Positions 7,296-15,388 of a stretch of DNA of 18,982 bases are shown here, one piece after another; the stretch's first letter is position 1; each line of letters opens with the position of its first letter. Source of the DNA: Bacteroidales bacterium. GTDB taxonomy: Bacteria > Bacteroidota > Bacteroidia > Bacteroidales > UBA932. The stretch spans positions 1-18,982 of the forward strand of contig JAFUQW010000062.1 of the NCBI GenBank assembly GCA_017472115.1, written 5' to 3'. The notes under the pieces were generated by a model. The model worked only from the letters and a program-made list of their open reading frames with translations. It ran no database searches and was not told where the DNA came from. The translations under genes and the position numbers were made by a program.

Positions 7296-8708
7296 TTATT
7301 CGGCAATCACCGTCCAGGATATTGCATATTGATATCTGCTTCCACCGCCTACATTCACTCCTATTGCCAGAATGCCGGGCTCCCTTATCTTGAATTTATA
7401 GATGTATTCTCCTGTCTTGGCAGGTTTCTCCTCCCATTCATCATAGAAATATGAATTGTTGATTATTACCCAGTGCTCTTTCGGATTACCTTTGAAATGG
7501 AAGATATATTCCTTTCCTGCTTTAAGCGGTGAACTTAAAGGAATATTTACGAGCTTGATACGTTTCAGATCCACATAGAGTTCAGGGACAGCTTTGGTTC
7601 CGGTCAGCCTGACTGTGTCCAGTACAGCTCTTCCGTCTATTCCGCACTGCTTGTACCACTCCACGTTAAGATGGGTTATGCCACGCAGTTCCGGTACCAT
7701 ATACGGATCATATGCTTCGATTGCGGCGACAGCCTCATCAGGAATTACTTCCGGCATTCTTATCTTATAGCCGAAACCACCTGCGGCTTCACCCTCCTTC
7801 ATGTCTTTATGCATTGCCAGAATCCTGACATCATTCATCGCGGTTACCATGAAGTCCACACTTATCATACCGTTTTCCCTTACCCATGCATGATCAGGAA
7901 TGTCATGATTATCGAGACGGATTATCAGGTCATATGAATCGTTTTCCCTGTATTCTATATGGTATGTCGATCCGTAGTCGAGAGTTCCTTCAAGGGGAAT
8001 CTCCTCGAATCCCATTTTCTCACCTATCGTTCCGTAAATCTCAGGAAGTGATAGATTACCTTCCAGACCCTTCTCAAAACCTTGCTTTGCATCCATTCCT
8101 AATTTTTCCAGACAGGAGTGTATGTGAGGTACTTTACGGAAAATATCATCGGTTATTTCCCGGTCAATCAGCAAGAAACGGGATTCGATCGGCAGGTGTG
8201 ACGTCGCCATTATGTATGGATCGACATCAAACCAAGACATGTCCGATTCACTTTTATGAAAGACATTGTCCAATACGAATCCGGCACCCCATGTCGGGTC
8301 TATGAATATTTCACCTTTTTCTGTCGTCGCTATGATCCAGCTGTGTCTGTCGATGCTGATGGTGTTCCTGATATTCTTGCTGAATCCGGGGATGATCTTG
8401 CATTCAAGTCCTATGGCTTCTCCAAGACGATAGAACAGTTCACTATAACCATGACATACTCCTTTCCTGTTTTCTCTTGTCTCGTCAGCAGTATAATACC
8501 TGTACTCCACATCATATTCTATGTTGTCACACAGCCATCTGTAGATCAGTTCTGCCTGTTCGTATTTAGTGGTGGCACCGGCAGTGATCTGCTGTGCCAT
8601 TTCGCTGTAGTCGTAGTCTGTAGGTGTGGCCCAATATTGAGCCTTGGTCTCTTTGCAGATAATCATGCATAAGACAAGCAGAATGGTTCTGATACTGTTC
8701 GGTTTCAT
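7296..8708 (-). CDS. Secreted transglutaminase-like protein A (intact triad)
   Basis: A 470-residue exported protein. The signal peptide covers about residues 1-23 (cleavage after TKA, before Q24). A transglutaminase-core domain spans about 45-145, with the Cys-His-Asp triad complete: C85 in KGVCHGYSELFYRL, H122 in DRHSWI and D137 in IDPTWGAG. The following MSWFDVDPYIMATSHLP segment resembles the kyphoscoliosis-type (KY) branch of the superfamily (from memory). Two beta-rich segments follow, the last with an SPLKAGKEYIFHF pattern suggesting an Ig-like fold. It could act as a protein crosslinker, protease or amidase; the substrate is unknown. It is the last gene of the operon and its ATG overlaps the NYN stop as TAATG. 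It is paralogous to the two genes at 9324 and 10693, which have lost triad residues. Confidence 0.85.
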   Translation of the reverse strand: MKPNSIRTILLVLCMIICKETKAQYWATPTDYDYSEMAQQITAGATTKYEQAELIYRWLCDNIEYDVEYRYYTADETRENRKGVCHGYSELFYRLGEAIGLECKIIPGFSKNIRNTISIDRHSWIIATTEKGEIFIDPTWGAGFVLDNVFHKSESDMSWFDVDPYIMATSHLPIESRFLLIDREITDDIFRKVPHIHSCLEKLGMDAKQGFEKGLEGNLSLPEIYGTIGEKMGFEEIPLEGTLDYGSTYHIEYRENDSYDLIIRLDNHDIPDHAWVRENGMISVDFMVTAMNDVRILAMHKDMKEGEAAGGFGYKIRMPEVIPDEAVAAIEAYDPYMVPELRGITHLNVEWYKQCGIDGRAVLDTVRLTGTKAVPELYVDLKRIKLVNIPLSSPLKAGKEYIFHFKGNPKEHWVIINNSYFYDEWEEKPAKTGEYIYKFKIREPGILAIGVNVGGGSRYQYAISWTVIAE

Positions 8709-9316
8709 TAGCCTTTGAATTTTATTGTAAGTCTCTTCAGAAGATCAGGATTATCGGTGGTTTCCTTGCGGAGAGATATGTGGGTGCAGACCTCTTCGCT
8801 GAGGAAACGTGATGTGGATCCCGTGTTTGCCGGATCCCAAGTCAGGAGGATTGTGTGGGTCTTGAGGGCCTTCAGCTTGCGTGCCAGCATTTCATGGTCG
8901 GCGTCACCGCTTATCAGCACGACATAGTCGAAATCGCGGTACAAGGTCATTTCGTATGTGTCTAAAGCGAACCATGTGTCAACACCTTTCTCGATCACGC
9001 CTCCATGAGGGTTCTCGCGCAGATGCTTGTAGTGGAAGATTATGTCATTCTCGATCAGACTGTCTTCGAATTCCCTTTCCGAGCGAAGAAGATTTCTCTT
9101 CTCTGCGTCATTTACACGATAACGCCCTCTGTAATAATGACTTTCGGTTATATAAAGCCCCTTCTGAGGTATCCCGTCCAGTTTGCTTATCATTTCTGGG
9201 ATGTACTGAAGCAGGCCCTTGACATTGACGCATCCCATCTTGAGTTGAGCAAGTCCTTCGTTTATCTTGGCGAAATATCCGCCGTCGATGAAAACTCCTA
9301 TCGATCTGTGTTCCAT
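8708..9316 (-). CDS. NYN domain (LabA/DUF88-like) putative ribonuclease
   Basis: A 202-residue soluble protein without a signal peptide. The NYN/PIN-like motifs are all present: D11 in GVFIDGGYF, D113 in EKGVDTWFALD, and D138 with D140 in LISGDADHE. These acidic residues form the metal site of NYN nucleases, so an RNA-cleaving role is likely from family knowledge, with target unknown. It is the only clearly cytoplasmic member of a cluster of exported proteins. It starts seven bases after the end of transglutaminase-like B, and its stop overlaps the start of transglutaminase-like A by one base. The tight spacing implies co-expression, though a functional link is not evident. Confidence 0.88.
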   Translation of the reverse strand: MEHRSIGVFIDGGYFAKINEGLAQLKMGCVNVKGLLQYIPEMISKLDGIPQKGLYITESHYYRGRYRVNDAEKRNLLRSEREFEDSLIENDIIFHYKHLRENPHGGVIEKGVDTWFALDTYEMTLYRDFDYVVLISGDADHEMLARKLKALKTHTILLTWDPANTGSTSRFLSEEVCTHISLRKETTDNPDLLKRLTIKFKG

Positions 9317-9323
9317 ATGTTGA

Positions 9324-10709
9324 TTATCTTGTTACTGCATATTTTATCACCTGCACATATTCATTATTCCTGAAGTTCAAGATGATGGCGAGATAGCCGA
9401 TGTTCTTAGGTTTGACAGTGATTTTGTGTATTCCGTTCTGCTTTTCCTTCAGATTCCAGTCGTCGAACCATGTCCCGCTATTGTCGATCTTCCATTCGGA
9501 TTCTGTTTTGCTCCTGAACTCGAATGTATATTCCTGTCCGATATGTAACGGGGAATGCAGCGGGATGCTTATTATTTCCAGTTTATCATGGTCGATATAG
9601 AATTCAGGAACATTGATACTTCCTGTCGAATGCAGTTCATCCAACAGTTTTCTCCCGTCTATACCGATTCTCTTGAACAGATTTATCTTCAGATTACCGA
9701 TTGTCTGCAGTTCCGGATTCATATAAGGATCAAGATTCACGGCCAGTTCCTCTATTTCAACACCATCGGTATCGATGCCATATTCGAAAGCAGCGGCTAC
9801 TTCGCCTTCCGGTGCATTCCTGTCTATTATATAGATCATGACCTTTCTTGTCCCTGCCACAACGAATTCAGCCCTTTTGCTGTAAGAATTCTCTATCCAT
9901 TGATCAGCCGCGATGTCGATGTCATCAATTCTTATGATGTAGTCGTAAACGTCGTTGTCAACTGCTTCAAACAGGTATCGTTCTCCTGCTTTCAGCCTTC
10001 CTTCGACAGGGATAGCACTTACCATCATGTCATTTGTCAGACAACCGTAAATCCGAGGTAAATGAAGTTTTCCTTGCAGAGCATCGGCGAGAATCCTGCT
10101 GCCCTTCAGACCATATTTTTCCAGAGTCGCATTGATGTATGGAAGGGCTTTGAACTGTTCTTCATCAATAGGATCATCTATCAATTGATCTTGCTTCCTT
10201 ACAGGCAGATGTGTGGTGATCATCATGAAAGGATCGACATCAAACCATGCCATGTTGTTGGGAGTCCTGATGAATCTTCCGTCTATTACGAGACCGGCAC
10301 CCCATGTCGGTTCTATAAGAATCTTTCCTCTTTCCGTTTCTGCGATTATCCATGCCTGAGTATCATGATTTATGGTCCCGTCGATCTCCTTAGACTTTCC
10401 TATCACGATCGTGCTCTGAAGCCCGACGGCTTCAGACATTCTGTAGAATAATTCGCAGAAACCCATACATGAAGCTTTTCGTTTTGCAAAAGATTCGTCT
10501 GCGGTATGGATTTTCCCGTATGTGTCGTAGGCTATGTTGTCACATAGCCAGCGATATATCAGTTCGGCCTGATAATATTTCTCGCTGATTCCGAATGTCA
10601 TCTCTTCTGCCAGCGGCTTCCAGTCTTTTGCCGTTTCACTTGGCTTTATCTGTGCATGTGCTGCTAAAGTGCTCAACAGTATGATGACAGTACTAATATA
10701 TGACTTCAT
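9324..10709 (-). CDS. Secreted transglutaminase-like protein B (degenerate triad)
   Basis: A 461-residue paralog of proteins A and C. The frame opens 12 codons earlier (10745), but the methionine at 10709 begins a clear signal peptide, MKSYISTVIILLSTLAAHAQ, with cleavage before Q20, so that start is preferred. It overlaps the end of gene C by 17 bases. The transglutaminase core keeps the nucleophile position (C81 in ASCMGFCEL), but the histidine position is Q118 (DTQAW against DRHSW in A) and the aspartate position is E133 (IEPTWGAG against IDPTWGAG). H115 is nearby but out of register. The fold signature PTWGAG and the WFDVDPFMMITTHLP segment remain. It is probably a pseudoenzyme or an altered enzyme used for binding (inference). 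Confidence 0.85.
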   Translation of the reverse strand: MKSYISTVIILLSTLAAHAQIKPSETAKDWKPLAEEMTFGISEKYYQAELIYRWLCDNIAYDTYGKIHTADESFAKRKASCMGFCELFYRMSEAVGLQSTIVIGKSKEIDGTINHDTQAWIIAETERGKILIEPTWGAGLVIDGRFIRTPNNMAWFDVDPFMMITTHLPVRKQDQLIDDPIDEEQFKALPYINATLEKYGLKGSRILADALQGKLHLPRIYGCLTNDMMVSAIPVEGRLKAGERYLFEAVDNDVYDYIIRIDDIDIAADQWIENSYSKRAEFVVAGTRKVMIYIIDRNAPEGEVAAAFEYGIDTDGVEIEELAVNLDPYMNPELQTIGNLKINLFKRIGIDGRKLLDELHSTGSINVPEFYIDHDKLEIISIPLHSPLHIGQEYTFEFRSKTESEWKIDNSGTWFDDWNLKEKQNGIHKITVKPKNIGYLAIILNFRNNEYVQVIKYAVTR

Positions 10710-12087
10710 ATTCCAATAAAAGCTTGTATTCCTTGCCGCCGACATTGATGCCGATTCCGATGAATCCCGGTTTTTCTATCGTCACGGTCTTTTTGTAGAT
10801 GCCCTGCTTCTTTGCCGACTTATCCCAATTCTTGATGAAGATGTCTTCATTGATGATGGCGAATGTATCAGCGGTGTTGCTCCTGAATTCGAATGTATAG
10901 GTTTCCCCGACCTTGAGAGGCGAGTGGAACGGAACATCGATTATCTCAATCTTTTCAAGATTCTTATACATGACAGGAAGGGCATATGCCTCGTGTGCTC
11001 TCAGATCGGAAAGCACTTTGTGACCGTCTATGCCAAGCTGACGCATGAAAGGGATATTTGCATTATCGGCACTTCGTATTTCATCTGTAAGATACGGATC
11101 GTAAGCCGCTATGGCTTCCAATGCATTCTTGTCACCTTCAATTATCTTGTATTCGAAAGCAGCGGCTACTTCACCTTCCGGTGCATTCCTGTCGAGAATA
11201 TAGATTACCATCTTCTTCTCTCCTGAAATTATGAATTCTGCTGTCCTTGTGCTTGCATTGACATTCCAGCAGATTGCAGGTATAGGTTCGTCATCTATAC
11301 GGATTTCATAGTTGTATTTCAGACTGTTACCGCTGATGAAACGGCAGATTTCACCTTGTCTGACAGTTCCGTTCATCGGAATCTCCCTGATGAGCATGTC
11401 TTCGGTCACCGTTCCGTATGTGAAAGGCTGGTCCAATTTTCCTTCTATGGCGGCATTCAGAGTCTGACGTCCGTTCATCCCGAGTCTTGCCACAGCCGGA
11501 TCTATGTAAGGAACCTTTGCGAAAGTCTCATAGTCTATGGAAGGACTGATGAGCTGATCACCTTTGGATGTCGGGAAGTGAGACATGACCATTATGTAAG
11601 GGTCAACGTGAAACCATGACATGTCTCCGTCACTCTTGGTGAATACTCCGTCAGATACGCTTCCTGCACCCCATGTGGGGTCTGTCAGTATCCATCCGTC
11701 TTTGATCTTTACCATAAGCCACAGATGATCCTCCTGCGATATTTCATTATGCAGATTCTTGACCTTGCCGCTGATTATGTATGTTTCAAGTCCGACAGCT
11801 TCTGCAAGTCTCTGATAGACTTCGCAGAAGCCCTGGCTGCCTCCGGTCTTTTTCTCCCAGCATTCGTCGGCAGTGAAAACTGTATTTGAAGTGTCGAAGG
11901 AAATGTTGGCACAAATCCATCTGTATATGTTTTCTGCCTGCCGGTATTTGTCAGACGTGCCTTCCGTTATTGTCCTGGCGTCTTCAGACCAATCTCTGTA
12001 TGTAGGTGATGCCTTATGCTGTGCATGGCATATTCCGCTCGTCATCATGACGAACATTACCGCTATGACTGAATGCTTGATTTTCAT
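10693..12087 (-). CDS. Secreted transglutaminase-like protein C (Cys-to-Ser)
   Basis: A 464-residue paralog of A and B with signal peptide MKIKHSVIAVMFVMMTSGIC and cleavage after HA, near Q23. In the transglutaminase core the nucleophile position is S84 (GGSQGFCEV, Ser codon AGC), while H121 (EDHLWL) and D136 (TDPTWGAG) are kept. C88 lies four residues after S84 and is also present in B, but it is not in the nucleophile position. The rest matches the paralogs: MSWFHVDPYIMVMSHFP, the RNAPEGEVAAAFEY segment shared almost exactly with B, and a C-terminal SPLKVGETYTFEF Ig-like segment. Loss of the thiol predicts no transglutaminase or cysteine-protease chemistry. It is second in the operon, 16 bases after the S46 peptidase gene, the gap being filled by a palindrome. 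Confidence 0.85.
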   Translation of the reverse strand: MKIKHSVIAVMFVMMTSGICHAQHKASPTYRDWSEDARTITEGTSDKYRQAENIYRWICANISFDTSNTVFTADECWEKKTGGSQGFCEVYQRLAEAVGLETYIISGKVKNLHNEISQEDHLWLMVKIKDGWILTDPTWGAGSVSDGVFTKSDGDMSWFHVDPYIMVMSHFPTSKGDQLISPSIDYETFAKVPYIDPAVARLGMNGRQTLNAAIEGKLDQPFTYGTVTEDMLIREIPMNGTVRQGEICRFISGNSLKYNYEIRIDDEPIPAICWNVNASTRTAEFIISGEKKMVIYILDRNAPEGEVAAAFEYKIIEGDKNALEAIAAYDPYLTDEIRSADNANIPFMRQLGIDGHKVLSDLRAHEAYALPVMYKNLEKIEIIDVPFHSPLKVGETYTFEFRSNTADTFAIINEDIFIKNWDKSAKKQGIYKKTVTIEKPGFIGIGINVGGKEYKLLLEYEVIY

Positions 12088-12108
12088 ATTAAGAAACTGT
12101 TTCTTAAT
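12088..12108. repeat. Perfect palindrome at the peptidase/transglutaminase C junction
   Basis: Arms ATTAAGAAAC (12088-12097) and GTTTCTTAAT (12099-12108) are exact reverse complements around one base. The palindrome covers the peptidase stop codon and ends on the base before the next ATG, so it fills the whole junction. It could be a protein-binding operator or an RNA hairpin affecting the start of gene C. Confidence 0.8.
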
Positions 12109-14236
12109 CGACTAATGTCATTTCTTCAATAAGGTGGTCTGCATCTGCAACCTTGTCTATCACGAAAAGGAGATAGCGGACATCGAGGGAGATGTTGCGG
12201 CAGATCTCCGGGTCGAACACTATGTCGCTCATGGTACCCTCCCAGACACGGTCGAAGTTGATGCCTATGAGGTTGCCGTCAGCGTCGATGATAGGACTTC
12301 CTGAATTACCGCCGGTTGTGTGGTTGGTAGCAATGAAACATACCGGAACTTCACCGTTTCCATCAGCCCAGCGGCCGAAATCCTTCTCTGCGTAGATGTC
12401 GCGCAGGTTCTGCGGTATGTTGTAATCGAAGATTTCCGGATTGTCCTTTTCGATGATTCCGGTCAGTGTCGATGACGGTTCGTAATATACTCCGTCGGCA
12501 GGATTGTATCCCTGAATCGTTCCGTAAGCGACGCGGAGGGTAAGATTCGCATCAGGATAGAATGCCTCACGTCCTGCCTTGCCGTCCGTAGCCTCGGCGA
12601 AGTCCATCTGTCCGCGCATATAGTCGCGGTAGGCGAGCTGGAGGTCCTGGTTGAGTCTCCGGGTGTGAGGAAGCACTTCAGTCGAGTACCATTTGAGGAA
12701 TTCGTTGAAGAACATGAATGCAGGGTCGGCGAGTACCGCATCCTTGTCCGCTTTTGTGAGTGTCTGAGCCTTGGCGCGGTCTGCATAGATGGAATTGCTG
12801 AAAAGATCCTCCGCCCAAGCTGCGATGCTGCCGTATTTCTCCATCTGTGCCTTGAAGTATTCAGGCTTGCTCTCGGCAGGCATGTTCTTCTCATACTCGT
12901 TCATCACTGCGATGAAACACTCCTTGTCGATAGGGAGGTGGTAGTCCTTGTAAAAAGCCGACAGTGTCTCTTCTAACCGCCTGGCATCGAATGTCTCGGC
13001 AGAGAATATCTTTGCAACTGACATAGCTGCATTGGCAATTTCTACTGTACGTACAGTCTCTGTGTAGTAATCGGCCGCGTAGCTGTATGGCTCAAGTTCG
13101 CGATATATCGCGTCAATCTTTTCTACAAGTCCTTCATATTCAGTGCCCTTTGCCCATTTCTTGAAAGCAGTCTCGTATGCCTGTTTTGTGGCTACGGTCT
13201 TCATCTTCCTGATTCCTTTCATCTCGCCCTGCCACTTCTTCCATGCGTTTGCCACACCGGCCTTCTTCGATGAATACTGGATCCTCACGGCCTGGCTCTG
13301 ACCCATGTACTTGTTCATGATGTCGAGTCTGAGGGTACGGATATGGACCTTATGCGGGTCGCTGATCTCCTCGATATATCGGACGCCTTCCGAGTGGATG
13401 TATTCCCTTGTGCTGCCAGGGAATCCGTAGATGAAGGTGAAGTCACCTTCCTTGACGCCCTTGGTGGAAACCTTGAAATATTTCTTAGGCTTGTAAGGAA
13501 CATTGTCTTTTGAATATGGTGCAGGATTGTTGTCCTTGTCCGCATAGATTCGGAACATGGAGAAATCACCGGTGTGACGCGGCCACATCCAGTTGTCAGT
13601 CTCGCCACCAAACTTTCCTATTGATGAGGGCGGAGCGCCCACAAGCCTGACGTCACTATATTCGCGATATAGGAAAAGGAAGTACTGATTGCCGTAGTAA
13701 AGCGCCTCTACAGTCGCTCTGAGACCGTTTCCTTCCTTTGTCACTTCTTCGATGAGGGCCTGAGAATTGTTCTTCACGAGCTCCACTCTCTGGTCCTCGG
13801 TCATGGTCGGCTCGTAACCTTTGAGAATTATTGAAGTCACATCATCCATCCTTTCAAGGAAACTGACTGTCAGCCCCTTGTTGGGAAGTTCCTCCTCGCG
13901 TGTCATTGCCCAGAATCCGTCTCTGAGATAGTCATGTTCCACGCTGCTGTGCTGCTGAATCTGGCTGTAGCCGCAATGATGGTTGGTCAGAAGCAGTCCT
14001 TCAGGAGAGACAAGCTCTCCTGTACATCCGCGTCCGAACAGGACTACGGCATCCTTGAGCGATGCCTGATTGATACTGTAAATGTCCTCGGCGCTGAGTC
14101 TGAACCCCTTCTCCTGCATGTCTGTTATGCGCTGGGAGATGAGTGAGGGCAGCCACATGCCTTCATCGGCTCTGGCAGTGATGCAGCCGGCAAATGCCAT
14201 GAATGCTGCTGCGATGGTTGTCAGTGTCTTTTTCAT
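12104..14236 (-). CDS. dpp11: S46 family dipeptidyl-peptidase, DPP11-like (Asp/Glu-specific)
   Basis: A 710-residue exported serine peptidase that removes dipeptides from peptide N-termini, a route for amino-acid uptake in asaccharolytic Bacteroidota. The frame is open to 14506, but the methionine at 14236 starts a signal peptide (MKKTLTTIAAAFMAFAGC onwards, cleavage near ARA before DEG) and gives the family length. The split chymotrypsin-like triad is visible as His86/His87 in LLTNHHCGY, D214 in GETDNWMWPRHTGDF and S645 in GGNSGSP. R663, in INFDRVWEG, is 18 residues after the serine. The same offset leads from S655 to residue 673 in Porphyromonas gingivalis, where Arg marks DPP11 and Gly marks DPP7. 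Asp/Glu preference is therefore predicted. It is the first gene of the five-gene cluster. Confidence 0.93.
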   Translation of the reverse strand: MKKTLTTIAAAFMAFAGCITARADEGMWLPSLISQRITDMQEKGFRLSAEDIYSINQASLKDAVVLFGRGCTGELVSPEGLLLTNHHCGYSQIQQHSSVEHDYLRDGFWAMTREEELPNKGLTVSFLERMDDVTSIILKGYEPTMTEDQRVELVKNNSQALIEEVTKEGNGLRATVEALYYGNQYFLFLYREYSDVRLVGAPPSSIGKFGGETDNWMWPRHTGDFSMFRIYADKDNNPAPYSKDNVPYKPKKYFKVSTKGVKEGDFTFIYGFPGSTREYIHSEGVRYIEEISDPHKVHIRTLRLDIMNKYMGQSQAVRIQYSSKKAGVANAWKKWQGEMKGIRKMKTVATKQAYETAFKKWAKGTEYEGLVEKIDAIYRELEPYSYAADYYTETVRTVEIANAAMSVAKIFSAETFDARRLEETLSAFYKDYHLPIDKECFIAVMNEYEKNMPAESKPEYFKAQMEKYGSIAAWAEDLFSNSIYADRAKAQTLTKADKDAVLADPAFMFFNEFLKWYSTEVLPHTRRLNQDLQLAYRDYMRGQMDFAEATDGKAGREAFYPDANLTLRVAYGTIQGYNPADGVYYEPSSTLTGIIEKDNPEIFDYNIPQNLRDIYAEKDFGRWADGNGEVPVCFIATNHTTGGNSGSPIIDADGNLIGINFDRVWEGTMSDIVFDPEICRNISLDVRYLLFVIDKVADADHLIEEMTLVD

Positions 14237-14312
14237 ATCGTTTGTCTTGATCTTTTCTCGTCTTGTGATGCGTTTTATAGGAATATGATGTTGTGCAATA
14301 TTACATTTCATA

Positions 14313-15044
14313 TCAGATGACATGGCTGGTGAGTCCTTCGGACTCGAACATTCTCCTATAGTATTCCGCCTTCTTCTCCAATGCCAGCGGATAGGCCCTT
14401 GAGGACGAAGGCATACGCCAGAAACGCAGTGACCGCGAGCATTTTTCCTGCGAAACTGCGCTTGATACCTCTGAATTTCCGGGTATCGGGTGCAAAAATG
14501 TATCAAAACTGCACTCGATGTATCCGCCGACCGAAGGCTCTTCGCAACCGAATACCTCGCAGATTACATCCGTGGCCTTCTGACCGGTAGTGACGATCGC
14601 CCTGCATTCCGGAATCCTTTCCAGCAACGCCTTAAGGTCGGTTGCCTTGACCACTTCCAGAAACTTGTCCGAAGCATTGTCCTGCAGACGACGGACTTCG
14701 CATGCGGTGTCATATAAGGCTATGCCTCTGGAAGTGCAGAATTCCACGATCCTATCCTTGTCGAACCGTTTTTCAGATTGTTTACCCGATCTTGCACTTC
14801 CAGCATGAGAAATTCTGTTTTCGGTTTCGCTTATTGCAGAAGTTCCGGCAACAAAATGATCCCTGTCTCCATAGAACACATGCCCCACGATCCGCCACAT
14901 GTCATTGATCCAGTTTGGATAGAAGAAGTCCATAGACCACCTCTTTCGTGACGGAGGGAAACTCCCGAGCATCAGCACTTTAGCCCCTTCCGGCAGAAAT
15001 GGCTCGAGAGGATGAGTCTCCACAGGTATGATATTCTCCTCCAT
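14313..15044 (-). CDS. Uracil-DNA glycosylase superfamily protein (MUG-like)
   Basis: A 243-residue protein of the uracil/mismatch DNA glycosylase fold. Motif A reads VLMLGSFPPSRKRWSMDFFY (residues 23-42) and the C-terminal motif RFWRMPSSSRAYPL is at 207-220. AIVTTGQKATDV lies between them. It is expected to remove damaged or deaminated bases from DNA; the exact lesion (uracil, hypoxanthine or other) cannot be read from sequence. Two stretches look like insertions relative to the family as I recall it: about residues 66-91, Ser/Gly rich, before KRFDKDRIVEF, and about 185-206 before the last motif. The gene precedes the S46 peptidase by 76 bases with no clear terminator between, so they might share a transcript. 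Confidence 0.8.
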   Translation of the reverse strand: MEENIIPVETHPLEPFLPEGAKVLMLGSFPPSRKRWSMDFFYPNWINDMWRIVGHVFYGDRDHFVAGTSAISETENRISHAGSARSGKQSEKRFDKDRIVEFCTSRGIALYDTACEVRRLQDNASDKFLEVVKATDLKALLERIPECRAIVTTGQKATDVICEVFGCEEPSVGGYIECSFDTFLHPIPGNSEVSSAVSQEKCSRSLRFWRMPSSSRAYPLALEKKAEYYRRMFESEGLTSHVI

Positions 15045-15073
15045 ATCCTCACAAAAATAATAAAAATATGGTA

Positions 15074-15209
15074 TTTCTCCATGAAAATGACCGTTCTGAT
15101 GGAGAAACTACGTATAAAGCCCTGTTTCTCCACGAAAAAGCCTGTTTCTGTGGAGAAGTCGTTCAGTAAGTTGCCTTTGTCCACGAAAATAGCCGTTTCT
15201 GTGGAGAAA
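15074..15209. repeat. Three palindromic units with an exact 51-bp period
   Basis: Each unit is 34 bases: 15074-15107, 15125-15158 and 15176-15209, separated by 17-base spacers that differ in sequence. The outer arms are TTTCTCCA and TGGAGAAA, with a T-G wobble in unit 2 and one mismatch in unit 3. Units 2 and 3 extend the stem by one C-G pair. The centre varies around GAAAA and CCGTT or CCTGTT. The spacing is precise, suggesting tandem duplication with the arms conserved. Confidence 0.85.
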
Positions 15210-15388
15210 GGCGAGTCGAGGTGTCGGTATAAACGAAACTGCCGCCCGGAGAATCACTTCTGCGGACGGCAATCAGTTCGTGCAATATTTATGTTTAACT
15301 AACTCATTCATCCATTAGACACATTCCGTGCCATAATTGCTACAAAGAATTATTATTATTTTAAACGATATATCGGTTTTCACAGATT

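Noticed and set aside
7011..7454. 147-codon open frame on the plus strand
   Set aside because: It runs antisense through the operon terminator and into the end of the transglutaminase-like gene A, with no recognisable domain or signal.
9078..9096. GAGCGAAGAAGA segment resembling the dispersed repeat core
   Set aside because: It lies in the NYN coding sequence, lacks the paired arms, and the match is short enough to be chance.
10710..10745. Upstream start for transglutaminase-like protein B
   Set aside because: Twelve extra residues would precede a textbook signal peptide; the methionine at 10709 is the better start.
14237..14506. N-terminal extension of 90 residues on the S46 peptidase
   Set aside because: The extension overlaps the glycosylase gene, has no protein-like composition and would bury the clear signal peptide that starts at 14236.
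15074..15209. Repeat-spacer pattern resembling a mini CRISPR
   Set aside because: Spacers are only 17 bases, units are imperfect, there are three of them, and no cas genes lie nearby.
15012..15302. 96-codon open frame with a 17-residue periodic peptide
   Set aside because: It begins antisense inside the glycosylase gene, and its periodicity is explained by the 51-bp palindromic DNA repeat.
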